Counted from the stretch's first letter, positions 8,563 to 17,036 are shown. The stretch is DNA of 64,000 nucleotides from CAWFZT01 sp963820415 (GCA_963820415.1 CAWFZT010000012.1:257744-321743), one strand, 5' to 3'. The notes: generated by a model not told the origin, from the letters alone. Translations and numbers: made by a program.

Positions 8563-8568
8563 TATAAT
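8563..8568 (+). promoter_or_regulatory. -10 box of the MFS gene, apparently leaderless
   Basis: TATAAT ends 9 nt before the ATG at 8578, with no Shine-Dalgarno sequence between. Transcription should therefore begin at or within a base or two of the start codon. Confidence 0.55.
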
Positions 8569-8577
8569 TTATTTACC

Positions 8578-9960
8578 ATGACTTCCACAAGTGCATATAC
8601 GCCTCCCCGAAACGGCTTTAGAACCTTTCTGGTCGTGTGGGTGACCCAATCCATTTCGGTTTTAGGCAGTGGGCTGACCTTCTTTGCCTTGACCATCTGG
8701 CTGGCCCAGGTGCTTTATCCAAACCCGCAGCAAAAGGGCCAGCTTGCGATTGCGCTGTCATTAGTCAGCCTGGCTTACGGCTTGCCGAACATCTTTACCG
8801 CCCCGCTGGCTGGCGCTTGGGCCGACCGGCACGACCGCAAGCAGATCATGATGCTCATGGACTTCGCCTGCGGCCTGGTCAGCCTGGCACTGACCGTCCT
8901 GATTCTGGCCAACCGGCTGAACCTGTGGCTGCTGATTTTCCTGGTGGTGATCCATTCCATCGTCTCGTCCTTCCATTACTCAGCCTTTGATTCTTCCTAC
9001 GCCATGCTGGTGCCCGAAAAATTTCTGCCGCGCGCCAATGGGATGATGCAAACGATCTTGTCTCTTTCAAACGTGCTCTCTCCGTCTATCGCCGCCGGCA
9101 TGATTGCCCTGCCGGAGCTGTCCAGGCAGAGCAAGATTGGCGGGGAGGCCGGCCGCATCCTGGCTGGCCTGCAGACCGGCATTCCCCTGGCCATTGGGGT
9201 GGATGCGGTCACCTTCTTTTTAGCCTCAGCTACTTTGCTTTTCTTGTTCATCCCTTCTCCGCAGCGAGTAGATTTACACCCTGGCGGAGACCAGACAAAG
9301 AAGAGCATTTGGGCGGATATTGTCGAAGGGACTCTGTACATCTGGAAACGCCGGCCGATGCTGTGGCTGCTGGGAACTTTTACCTTGATTAATTTCGCTT
9401 CAGGCGTATTTGTCCTCCAGCCGTTGTTTGTGAAGTTCAACCTGGCGCCGGATTGGAGCGGGCGCGGTTTTTCCCTCGAAACGGCGCTGGCTTTGCTGGG
9501 TACGGTCGCGGGGATCGGCGGGGTGGTTGGCGGGGTGCTGATCAGCGCCTGGGGAGGCTTGAAAAAACGCCGCATTTACGGGGTGGTCGTACCTATCCTG
9601 GCCGCCCTGGCGCTGATGGTCGTCTATGGTTTATCTCCCTGGCTGTACCTGACGGCGGCCGCCGCCTGCCTGATCGACAGCCTGCTGCCGGCGATGAATG
9701 CCCATTCGCAGGCCATCTGGCAAACTCAGACACCCCTGCAACTGCAAGGCCGGGTATTTGCCGTGCGCCGCCTGATCGCCCAATTTTCCTGGCCGTTGGG
9801 CGTGGCCCTGTTTGGCTGGTTGGGGGGCAGCATCAACGCCGCCTGGCTGTTTGCCGGGATGGGGATGGTGGGGGTGGTTTTCTGTGCAGTGCAGCTCTTC
9901 AACCCTTCCTTGTTGAAAATCGAAGATAAATCCTACCTGGACAGCCTGGCGGGGGAGTGA
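8578..9960 (+). CDS. MFS transporter (MFS_3 / EntS-like exporter)
   Basis: A 460-residue major facilitator superfamily protein with about twelve membrane helices. Its N-terminal layout (FLVVWVTQSISVLGSGLTFFAL) is like the MFS_3 or EntS/macrolide-efflux group. The loop between helices 2 and 3, ADRHDRKQIMML, is the superfamily A-motif. FALTIWLAQ and later AVRRLIAQFSWPLG are typical of this exporter subgroup. An insertion with a soluble loop (residues about 225-265) separates the two halves. Drug or siderophore export is a family-level inference. The promoter appears leaderless. It is convergent with dnaA, with the hairpin at 9966-10014 between them. Confidence 0.85.
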   Translation: MTSTSAYTPPRNGFRTFLVVWVTQSISVLGSGLTFFALTIWLAQVLYPNPQQKGQLAIALSLVSLAYGLPNIFTAPLAGAWADRHDRKQIMMLMDFACGLVSLALTVLILANRLNLWLLIFLVVIHSIVSSFHYSAFDSSYAMLVPEKFLPRANGMMQTILSLSNVLSPSIAAGMIALPELSRQSKIGGEAGRILAGLQTGIPLAIGVDAVTFFLASATLLFLFIPSPQRVDLHPGGDQTKKSIWADIVEGTLYIWKRRPMLWLLGTFTLINFASGVFVLQPLFVKFNLAPDWSGRGFSLETALALLGTVAGIGGVVGGVLISAWGGLKKRRIYGVVVPILAALALMVVYGLSPWLYLTAAAACLIDSLLPAMNAHSQAIWQTQTPLQLQGRVFAVRRLIAQFSWPLGVALFGWLGGSINAAWLFAGMGMVGVVFCAVQLFNPSLLKIEDKSYLDSLAGE

Positions 9961-9965
9961 TTACT

Positions 9966-10014
9966 TTGCGAAGGTTGTGAGCCTGGATCTCATTGTATCG
10001 GGCAACCTTCGCAA
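9966..10014. repeat. Hairpin repeat family 2 / possible bidirectional terminator
   Basis: TTGCGAAGGTTG (9966-9977) and CAACCTTCGCAA (10003-10014) are perfect 12-bp inverted arms around a 25-nt loop between convergent stop codons. The same arm sequence recurs at 24357-24396. It may act as a terminator for both genes, but no T-run follows on either side. Confidence 0.6.
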
Positions 10015-10029
10015 GGGACGCTGATCGCC

Positions 10030-11370
10030 CTAAGCTGCCAGGGAGGAACGGCCGAAGATTTGTTCGCGGATCTGGATGACCTGGCGGCGAAAGCGGTCAT
10101 CGCGCTCGATCAAGTCGCCGACTTTGTCGCAGGCGTACATCACGGTGGTGTGATCGCGCCCGCCGAGGGCTTCGCCTATCTGCGGTAAGGAAATGTTGGC
10201 CTCTTCGCGCATTAGATACATGGCGATCTGACGCGGCAGGGCCACTTTCCGCGTCCGCTCGCGGCCAAGCAAGCTCTCCGAGGTCAATCCGAAGGCGCAG
10301 GCGACGGCATCCACGATCTGGCGCGGCTCGATGGTGCTGCGCCGGGGCAGCAGGTCAATCAGGGCAGAGTTGACCAGGGCATGCGAGAGCGGCAGTCCGG
10401 AAAGGTTAGCAAAGGCGATGACACGCGTCAGGGCGCCTTCCAGCTCGCGGATGTTGGATTGCACTTGGTGAGCAATTTGTTCGAGGATTTCATTGGGTAC
10501 GCGGTGCCCGGCGCGCTCAGCTTTCGAGCGCAGCACGGCAATACGGGTTTCCAGGTCGGGCGGTTGAATATCGACGGTCAGCCCCCATTCGAAACGCGAG
10601 CGCAGGCGTTCTTCGAGGGTGTTCATCGCCTTGGGCGGTCGGTCGGAGGTCATCACGATCTGTTTGTCCTGCCCGTGCAGGGCGTTAAAGGTGTGGAAGA
10701 ATTCTTCCTGGGTGGATTCCTTGCCGGAGATGAACTGGATATCGTCGATCAAGAGAACATCACAGCGCCGGTAGAGCTCGCGAAAGGCGTTAGTGGTGTG
10801 GGTGCGGATGGAATTGATCAGGTTGTTGGTGAATTCTTCAGAGGATACATACATCACCTGCAGGCCGCGCAGATGGGTGGCGTTGCCGATGGCATGCAGC
10901 AGGTGGGTTTTTCCCAACCCCACGCCGCCATAGAGAAAGAGGGGGTTGTAAGCGCGGGCAGGGTTATCGGCGACGGCCATGCTGGCAGCGTGGGCCATAC
11001 GGTTGCTGGCGCCGACCACAAAGGTTTCAAAAGTATAACGTGAATTAATGCTGGCATTCGGGCGGGGAGCCGGATTGGTTTGATCAGCCGCCTCGTAAGT
11101 CTCTTCTTCTTCAGTTTCATTTTCGTGCTGAAAAACCGCGAAATTTACTGCCTGGGGCTGTTCTAAAAGCCCGGTTAAAATTCGGGAAACAGTACTGGAT
11201 AAGCGGCTGGCGAGCCAGTCACGCGCATAGGCATTATGCACACCTATCGTGAAATTATTATGCTCGCAGGAAATAACCTCTGCATCACTTACCCAGGTGT
11301 CAAACGCGGCCTTTGGCATCTCCATCTGGAGCTGTCCGAGAGCGGCCTGCCAGGCTTGTTGTGCATTCAT
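10030..11370 (-). CDS. dnaA: Chromosomal replication initiator DnaA
   Basis: This 446-residue replication initiator binds DnaA boxes and melts the origin in its ATP form. Domain I occupies about residues 1-85 (AWQAALGQLQMEMPKAAFDTWV), followed by an acidic linker (EETEEEETY). The AAA+ domain has Walker A GGVGLGKTH and Walker B LLIDDIQF. The C-terminal DNA-binding domain carries the signature GGRDHTTVMYA. The start at MNAQQAWQ (11370) has a GGAGGT site 7 nt upstream; the longer frame to 11565 is not supported by homology. Neither dnaN nor recF flanks it, so it stands alone next to an AT-rich origin-like region. Confidence 0.97.
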   Translation of the reverse strand: MNAQQAWQAALGQLQMEMPKAAFDTWVSDAEVISCEHNNFTIGVHNAYARDWLASRLSSTVSRILTGLLEQPQAVNFAVFQHENETEEEETYEAADQTNPAPRPNASINSRYTFETFVVGASNRMAHAASMAVADNPARAYNPLFLYGGVGLGKTHLLHAIGNATHLRGLQVMYVSSEEFTNNLINSIRTHTTNAFRELYRRCDVLLIDDIQFISGKESTQEEFFHTFNALHGQDKQIVMTSDRPPKAMNTLEERLRSRFEWGLTVDIQPPDLETRIAVLRSKAERAGHRVPNEILEQIAHQVQSNIRELEGALTRVIAFANLSGLPLSHALVNSALIDLLPRRSTIEPRQIVDAVACAFGLTSESLLGRERTRKVALPRQIAMYLMREEANISLPQIGEALGGRDHTTVMYACDKVGDLIERDDRFRRQVIQIREQIFGRSSLAA

Positions 11371-12067
11371 TGATGTTACCTCCTTGAAGAATTTCTTTCC
11401 TTGATTCCGACCTGCCGTAAGCCTCCAGACAATAGGGAAGCAAACCCACTGCTGGTGCAGTGGGATATAAATTGTGCTGCCAAAGTTAGGAACCGCTAAG
11501 GGAATGCCCCTTTTGCCGTCGAACTCAAGTAACAGCATTCTATCAGAAAGGTGAGGCGCAAACAAGTTGATTACCCTACGCCATTCTAAAAATTGAAGAA
11601 ATTTTAAGACGGCTGATCTTAACGATTCCCAAAGTTTTAAAACATACTCGCAAATTTAAAGAATCCACCTATACTTCTAGTAGTGGGGGTCAGGGGAGAG
11701 GGCACCCCCCATATATAGGGTCGAGCCATGGCACAGGCGTTCGATATCCACAGATGGATAGTTCATTCCAAAAAGTTATTCTGGATTCTAAACCTATTAT
11801 TCTTTCCGTGAAACATTCATTTTGAGGTTTCGCATGGTAGAACAAGATTCAAGCCAAATCGGCAGAATGTAGTTTATTTGTTACTTGTCCAGAGTGAAAA
11901 TAGAGTAAATAGGACTTATTGGTAAGTCATTTACTTTAAATAAATCGTTTTAAAGGTTTAATATATACGAAAAAGGCGACTTTTAAAGGTTTTATATTAG
12001 AAATGTTAAAGAATGCGAAGTGCAATCCGGAACCTTACTCAAGAAAAAGATTAATTAGCGGAATCAA
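11371..12067. other. Putative origin of replication (oriC) adjacent to dnaA
   Basis: About 700 bases contain no gene upstream of dnaA, and bases 11760-12060 are strikingly AT-rich. One near-consensus DnaA box, ATATCCACA, lies at 11744-11752 (8 of 9 to TTATCCACA). Two direct repeats TTTTAAAGGTTTAATAT and TTTTAAAGGTTTTATAT start at 11948 and 11981, 33 bp apart, and could be the unwinding element. A hairpin TGGGGGT...ACCCCCCA spans 11684-11711. Only one good box was found, fewer than is usual, so the call rests mainly on position and AT content. Confidence 0.5.
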
Positions 12068-12607
12068 ATGGACGAAATCTTAAGAATATTTGGCGAAGAA
12101 CATTATTCCAATGACTTGGAGCAAGCCAGGCGTTTCTGGCAGGGGGAGAGGCGTTATGTCATTTCGGTCAACTCGGTGAAACATAATTATCGCCAACTTT
12201 TCGACTTGAAACGTATGGAAGCTCTGGCCGAACTGCATCTGGCAGACCAGGACGCTATGCCTGGGATAAGCCTGACAGTCGTGACCACAGATTGGGGTAC
12301 GATCAGCACTGCCAGGTATTGGTATGGCAAAGTCCAGTTTGATTCGACGGGTGGGAATATCTCCGTCAACCCTGTGGCGGAAACGATTGACCAGGGCCTG
12401 GCAATGCAGCTCGCACAGGCAGGCGATGCATAAATGGACGCGGCTGGCTCGATTGCATTTTACCAGCAAATTTCAAAGCGGTTTACCACCGACCTCCTCT
12501 GGCTGCGTACCCCGGATATGCAGAGCCCGCTTAATACGGCCGGGTTGGTACTAAACCAGGAAGAATTCTTTCGCGCCATGTACCATTCGCCATATCATTT
12601 TACATAA
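12068..12607 (+). pseudogene. Truncated uroporphyrinogen decarboxylase-family (URO-D-like) gene with in-frame stop
   Basis: The first 121 codons begin MDEILRIFGEEHYSNDLEQA and include WGTISTARYWYGKVQFDSTGG. TAA at 12431-12433 then interrupts the frame. The same frame resumes at once with MDAAGSIAFYQQISKRFTT and LRTPDMQSPLNTAGLVLNQE before a second stop at 12605. The combined sequence reads as the N-terminal half of a URO-D superfamily protein of the kind linked to corrinoid methyl transfer. The remaining barrel is absent. Bases 12608-12750 encode a further open stretch (RYLLEKYAHKFRFWFACAED) that does not clearly continue the family. Family assignment is from remembered motifs. Confidence 0.5.
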
Positions 12608-12753
12608 ACAGGCAGAATTCAAAGACGCTGTATATTATCGTTACCTGCTGGAAAAGTACGCTCACAAATTCCGTTTTTGGTTTGCCTGCGCCGAAGATGA
12701 TGAGGATTCGCACAGCTTTGCCTGGTTGTATGGCAAAACGGGATAAACTTTGG

Positions 12754-14040
12754 TTAATCCTCCAGCATCATACGCGCCGCTTTGCGGGCGATCTGCACGG
12801 CAAAGTTAGTGCCTCGGTCCCACGGGTAGACCTGGCTCATGCTGGCGAAATACAGCCCTGGGATAGGGGTGCGGATGGCAGGGATGTTCTTTGAATGATT
12901 GAGCAGCGGGACGGGTTGGGCGTAGGGAGTGCGGAACAGCCAGCTTGCGCGCACCCAATCTGGGGTAAATTTGGGATTGAAGAGCGGCAGCGAGGGCAGG
13001 AAGCGCTGCAGCAGCTCTTCCTTGCTCAGCTTGAAATATTCGCGGTCGGGGTCGAGGTAATCGCCGCAGTAGACGATGTGGTCGCCGCCGAAATATTCGG
13101 GCTTGACGAAATTGGTATGTTCGACCAGGGCCAGGAACGGATAACCGGCTGATTTGGGGATGTTATACCAGTAATAGCCTTCTTCGGAGAGTTGGTGCTT
13201 GAGTGCCAGGATCATCACCACAGCGCCCATGCTCTTTAGATTTACAAGACCCTTGAGATAACCAGAGGGCAGGGTGGGGGCCAGGCGAGCTAGCAAGGCA
13301 GGGGAGACGGTCACCAGGGTGAGGTCATAATCCTGGTTGCCAGCCGCGCTGGTAATCGTCAGGCCGTTGTCAACGTTAGGGAGGATTTGCACCACCGGGG
13401 TGGAGAGTTGGATCTGCACGCCGCGCTTACGCAGGTTATCCGCCAACAGGTCGGAAAAGGCTTGAAAGCCGCCCTGGAAGGTGCCCAGGCGGGTGGTGCG
13501 CGCCTTGAAGCGCGCCCAGAACCAGGCCATGTTGATCTGTGAGGCATATTTGCCAAACTTGCCTACCAGCAGCGGCTCGAACTGCAGTCGCCACAGGTGT
13601 TCGCCATAGTAGCGGCGCATCCATTCTTCGGCGGTATATTTTTCTAGCGGCTTCCAATCGGCGAAATAGCGCAGGTAAGCAGTCACCAGGCCAAACCGGA
13701 CCATGTCTGGAAAGATGAAGCCTGGAAAGGTCAACGCAGCCAGAGGAGAATCGAGCGGAAAAAATTCTCCCTTGTAATAAACCACCGTTCTTGGGTGCGG
13801 GAAGATCACCCGATCCGCTAAGCCCAACTCACGGATCAGGCCGAGTATATCGCTATCGGTCTGGAACCAGTGGTGGTAAAACTGTTCAACCGACCAGTCC
13901 CAGTTTGGCTCCTTGAAGCCGACCGCCAGCCCGCCAACCGTGCTGGCGGCCTCGTAGATGGTCACCCGGTGACCAGCATTGGCAAAATCGTGGGCGGCAG
14001 CCATACCGCCGATACCGGCGCCGATGACGGCAATTTTCAT
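12754..14040 (-). CDS. FAD-dependent amine-oxidase/protoporphyrinogen-oxidase-like protein
   Basis: This 428-residue NAD(P)/FAD-dependent oxidoreductase has an N-terminal Rossmann dinucleotide-binding fold (IGAGIGGMAAA, residues 6-16) and a GG doublet in the segment ASTVGGLAVGF. The C-terminal FAD-closing segment is GLYFASMSQVYPWDRGTNFAV. It belongs to the amine oxidase clan, which includes protoporphyrinogen oxidase, phytoene desaturase and UDP-galactopyranose mutase-like enzymes. The conserved FYHHWFQTD and RTVVYYKG segments fit a branch often found next to glycosyltransferases and flippases. It starts 3 nt after the stop of the UPF0104 gene, so the two are cotranscribed and may act on a lipid-linked or sugar substrate. 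The exact reaction is unknown. Confidence 0.82.
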   Translation of the reverse strand: MKIAVIGAGIGGMAAAHDFANAGHRVTIYEAASTVGGLAVGFKEPNWDWSVEQFYHHWFQTDSDILGLIRELGLADRVIFPHPRTVVYYKGEFFPLDSPLAALTFPGFIFPDMVRFGLVTAYLRYFADWKPLEKYTAEEWMRRYYGEHLWRLQFEPLLVGKFGKYASQINMAWFWARFKARTTRLGTFQGGFQAFSDLLADNLRKRGVQIQLSTPVVQILPNVDNGLTITSAAGNQDYDLTLVTVSPALLARLAPTLPSGYLKGLVNLKSMGAVVMILALKHQLSEEGYYWYNIPKSAGYPFLALVEHTNFVKPEYFGGDHIVYCGDYLDPDREYFKLSKEELLQRFLPSLPLFNPKFTPDWVRASWLFRTPYAQPVPLLNHSKNIPAIRTPIPGLYFASMSQVYPWDRGTNFAVQIARKAARMMLED

Positions 14041-14043
14041 AGA

Positions 14044-15057
14044 TTAACTTTCTTTTCTCAGTTGCTCGACTTCTCTTCCCCAACGCAGCGGCTGGCGGAA
14101 GTAATAATAGGCGCCCAGGGCGGTGATGGGAAACCACAGGGCCGCGTGCAGGACCAGGGTATAGCTGGCGGCGATCTCGGGTAAAACGCCGTAGGCCGAA
14201 AGCAAGGCGATTCCCGGTGCATCGAAGGTGCCGACATAACCAGGCGCTGATGGAAGGGTAGTCGCCAGGTTGACGATACCGTTCATCAACATCAGGGCAA
14301 AAAAACTGACCTGGAACTGGAAAGCGTGCATGACGAACCAATATTTGCCGGTCTCCAGCAGCCAGATTACCACCGTGGTAAAGAAGATCATCAGGGCCTC
14401 CTGGGGTGAGCGCAACGCCTCGAGCCCGGTCAGGAAACGCAGGGTCACCCCGCGGGTTTTCTCACGCAGGCGTAGAGGGACGAAACGGTCGATGGCGAAG
14501 TTGATCAGGCGCTCGGTAACTATAGGGAACATGGCGGCTAAAAGGAAGACCAACAGTGCCCCAAAGAAGAAGACCGATCCCCACAGGGCCACATCGCGAA
14601 TGTTGAGTTTACCGATCACCCCTGAGCTGCCGGTCAGGCCAGTCAGTTGGCCCAGGTTGAGGAAGACGAAAGCCAGCATGACCACGCCATCGAAGATACG
14701 CTCGATGATGATCGTCGCCAGAGAGGCTGAGATAGGTATGCCTTCGCGTTGCTTGAGCACCGCCGCCCGCAGCAGCTCGCCGGCGCGGGCTGGGTAGATA
14801 TTGTTGCCCATGTAGCCAATTGCGACGATGGGGAACATGGTGAAAGTCGGGATCTTCTTGAGCGGGCGCAGCAGGTAATGCCAGCGCCAGGAGCGTACCA
14901 GGACGCCGATAAAATAGACCGCTATCCCGGGGATCAGCCACAGGTAATCGGCTGTGCGCAGCGCCTGCCAGGCTTTGGAAAGTTCCATGCCGCGCAGTGC
15001 AAAATACAGAAATACGGCACTAATCAGTATCCCCACCCAAAATTGCCAGCGTTTCAT
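14044..15057 (-). CDS. UPF0104 / lysylphosphatidylglycerol-synthase-TM-like flippase protein
   Basis: A 337-residue integral membrane protein with about eight helices, from the LPG_synthase_TM / UPF0104 (AglD-like) family. Such proteins act as lipid flippases or as the membrane part of MprF-type synthases. Typical segments are WRWHYLLRP near the N-terminus, NNIYPARAGELLRA, and LATTLPSAPGYVGTFDAPG in the C-terminal half. No soluble catalytic domain is attached. It is the upstream gene of a two-gene unit with the FAD enzyme. A TAGAAT box ends 6 nt before the ATG, so the transcript may be leaderless. Confidence 0.85.
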   Translation of the reverse strand: MKRWQFWVGILISAVFLYFALRGMELSKAWQALRTADYLWLIPGIAVYFIGVLVRSWRWHYLLRPLKKIPTFTMFPIVAIGYMGNNIYPARAGELLRAAVLKQREGIPISASLATIIIERIFDGVVMLAFVFLNLGQLTGLTGSSGVIGKLNIRDVALWGSVFFFGALLVFLLAAMFPIVTERLINFAIDRFVPLRLREKTRGVTLRFLTGLEALRSPQEALMIFFTTVVIWLLETGKYWFVMHAFQFQVSFFALMLMNGIVNLATTLPSAPGYVGTFDAPGIALLSAYGVLPEIAASYTLVLHAALWFPITALGAYYYFRQPLRWGREVEQLRKES

Positions 15058-15063
15058 GGGTCC

Positions 15064-15069
15064 ATTCTA
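15064..15069 (-). promoter_or_regulatory. -10-like box of the UPF0104 gene, leaderless arrangement
   Basis: TAGAAT on the minus strand ends 6 nt before the ATG at 15057, with no ribosome binding site between. The spacing repeats that seen at several other genes in this window. Confidence 0.4.
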
Positions 15070-15116
15070 CCATACCCACCTTTCGAGGGACAATTCCGGA
15101 CAGTTGGAGGATTTTC

Positions 15117-15210
15117 TGGTTCTCTTGGAATTGCCGTGGTGAACTCCCAGATTTTGGGGTGTCATGACATCCCAAAATCTGGGAGTTCTACTGTAAATCC
15201 CAATAAGCAG
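15117..15210. repeat. Palindromic repeat family 1, full copy
   Basis: The central palindrome (15141-15188) has arms GAACTCCCAGATTTTGGG and its complement, meeting at TGTCATGACA. The flanks TTCTCTTGGAATTGCCGTGG and CTACTGTAAATCCCAAT match the reverse complement of the 51955-52040 copy. It lies between divergent genes. The arms could form a very stable cruciform or RNA hairpin. Confidence 0.75.
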
Positions 15211-15235
15211 GATTTTCACTGCCAGTCGTTCGTTG

Positions 15236-15241
15236 CTATAA
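15236..15241 (+). promoter_or_regulatory. -10 box upstream of the 15283 gene
   Basis: TATAAT lies 41 nt before the ATG at 15283. An AGGAGG ribosome binding site lies in the leader, so this gene uses a conventional leader, unlike its divergent neighbour. Confidence 0.45.
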
Positions 15242-15282
15242 TATATAAAAAACACATGGTTTTTTACACGAGGAGGGATATT

Positions 15283-16014
15283 ATGCGTTCCAGGATGATG
15301 GTGATGGTATGTGTGATCATGTGTATGGCCTGTTCTTTCAGAGTTCCTGCCTTTCTGACTCCCAAACCCAAGATAATCAACCACACCCAGCCGGCCCTTT
15401 CGGTCGATACCAGCCCATTTGAGAAAGCCGGCTGCAGCAAAGACAGCGGTTACTGGCGCTGCCCGGAAGGCACGCAACTCAAAGCATTGGGCTGTGATTT
15501 TATCGAAGCAGATAACCTATTAGGTGGTCTTTCACCTGCCTATCCGATGCTTTTGTGCAAAACACGCCTTACCAGATCTCCTGATGATACACAAAAGCAG
15601 GATTATTTATACAGAGATGGCTGCCTGGTAGGCGACCTGGTGCGTCTGGTGATTTACATGAATGGCCAGTACCAGCTTATCAGAACGCTGGATGAGCTAA
15701 AAGCGGCTTTTGCACCGGTCGATACCCCTGACGAGGCGCTCAGTTACGCCCTGGCGGCAACCGGACTTACACCCATCTTTGGATTTAAGGTAGAATCAAG
15801 TTACCGCTATTTTGTAATCAGCCTGGAAGATACGCACGTGACAGACAGCAGCGACGGTTATCACATCAACCTGTATGGTAGGCAGTTCTGCGGTTGCGGG
15901 CCGCACCCCTTTTTCAAGACAGACGTTATAGTTGGCAAGGATGGAAGCATAAAATTATCGGAAAGACAATCTATCTACGAGAATCCAGCAGAAGATAAAT
16001 TGTGCGTTGATTGA
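15283..16014 (+). CDS. Secreted or lipid-anchored protein of unknown function
   Basis: A 243-residue protein with a hydrophobic N-terminal segment (MMVMVCVIMCMAC) that could be a signal peptide with a poor lipobox ending at the second cysteine. The rest contains several cysteines (GCSKDSGYWRCPEGT, ALGCDF, FCGCGPHPFF) suggesting disulfide-bonded secretion, and a C-terminal segment SYRYFVISLEDTHV. I do not recognise the family. The start at 15283 is fixed by AGGAGG 6 nt upstream; an upstream extension in this frame only translates the neighbouring gene's antisense and a repeat. It is followed by another lipoprotein gene 72 nt downstream and is possibly cotranscribed with it. Confidence 0.7.
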   Translation: MRSRMMVMVCVIMCMACSFRVPAFLTPKPKIINHTQPALSVDTSPFEKAGCSKDSGYWRCPEGTQLKALGCDFIEADNLLGGLSPAYPMLLCKTRLTRSPDDTQKQDYLYRDGCLVGDLVRLVIYMNGQYQLIRTLDELKAAFAPVDTPDEALSYALAATGLTPIFGFKVESSYRYFVISLEDTHVTDSSDGYHINLYGRQFCGCGPHPFFKTDVIVGKDGSIKLSERQSIYENPAEDKLCVD

Positions 16015-16086
16015 AAAAGGATTGCTTATCGTGGAACACCGGTAATTTATCACCCGTTTTATAAAACCAGGCTCAAGGAGAATAAC

Positions 16087-17010
16087 ATGTCATTAATATT
16101 TCATAAAAATACCTTTCTGGTTGTTTTCCTTGCGTTGGCGATGGTAAGCCTGTCCTGCGGCCTACCGTCCAAGCTCGTCCCGGCCACTCAGGTAGCGCCG
16201 GTCCAGTTCCCCCAGACAAAAGCGAGCGAAACCTCGCTGCCGCCGGTTACCTCAGCTACCGATACGCCCGAGCAGCCAACCAGCTCGCCGGAACCTGCCC
16301 AGGTAACCGATACACCTGAAGCGAGCCTGCCCCAGGCAGATTTTGGCGGGGTGACGTTCTCTTACGACCCACAAATTGCCAGCAGCGTTTCGGGTGAAGA
16401 GGTACCCGCCACGCCTTCCGGGCAGGGCGCCCCCTGGGAGGTCCAGCCGGACACGATCAAGTTCAGCTTCGATGGCTACCCGGTGAATGACAGCTTCACT
16501 CCCCCGGTGATTTTGATTTTCCCGGTTAAAGATTATCAAAGTATGAGCGATGTGGCCGCTAATATCATTGATGAGCTGCGCCAGGTGATCGCTGCGCGCC
16601 CTCAAACCGCTCCTGCCAATGGTTTCCCTTTTCTACCGATGTGGAATGCCGCCCAGATGATGAGTACCAAGGTCGCCTACTTTAAAATTTCAAATGGGAC
16701 GGGTGTTCGCTACCTGACCATGTATGCCCAGAATTCTGTGCCGGTCAACAACAAGTACCTGTTTTACACCTACCAGGGCCTCACTTCCGGTGGCAAATAT
16801 TACATCTCCGCCATCCTGCCAGTGACGAATGCCATCCTGCCGCCGGATGATTCGACCGTTCCCGGCGGAGATTATCAAGCATTCTCGAATAATTTCAAGA
16901 ACTACATTAAAGGGATGCAGGATAAGCTCGACGCTCAGCCTGAAGATGCCTTCGTCCCCAGCCTGACACTGCTGGACGATATGATCAAGTCGATCGTGAT
17001 CAATCACTAA
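16087..17010 (+). CDS. Lipoprotein of unknown function
   Basis: This 307-residue protein has a clear lipoprotein signal: a basic N-terminus (MSLIFHKN), a hydrophobic core and the lipobox LSCG near residue 26. A Thr/Pro/Ser-rich linker of about 60 residues follows, then a globular domain from about residue 80 (DFGGVTFSYDPQIASSVSGE through TLLDDMIKSIVINH). The domain has a segment VRYLTMYAQNSVPVNNKYLFYTYQGLT that may be beta-rich. I do not recognise the family. An AAGGAGAA ribosome binding site precedes the ATG. It lies 26 nt before the PAP2 gene on the same strand. An outer-face role is inferred from the signal only. Confidence 0.75.
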   Translation: MSLIFHKNTFLVVFLALAMVSLSCGLPSKLVPATQVAPVQFPQTKASETSLPPVTSATDTPEQPTSSPEPAQVTDTPEASLPQADFGGVTFSYDPQIASSVSGEEVPATPSGQGAPWEVQPDTIKFSFDGYPVNDSFTPPVILIFPVKDYQSMSDVAANIIDELRQVIAARPQTAPANGFPFLPMWNAAQMMSTKVAYFKISNGTGVRYLTMYAQNSVPVNNKYLFYTYQGLTSGGKYYISAILPVTNAILPPDDSTVPGGDYQAFSNNFKNYIKGMQDKLDAQPEDAFVPSLTLLDDMIKSIVINH

Positions 17011-17036
17011 ACCTGGGTTTCCGCGGAGGCATCAAG

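Noticed and set aside
14749..15282. N-terminal extension of the 15283 secreted-protein gene
   Set aside because: It translates the antisense of the UPF0104 gene and the palindromic repeat; AGGAGG before 15283 fixes the start.
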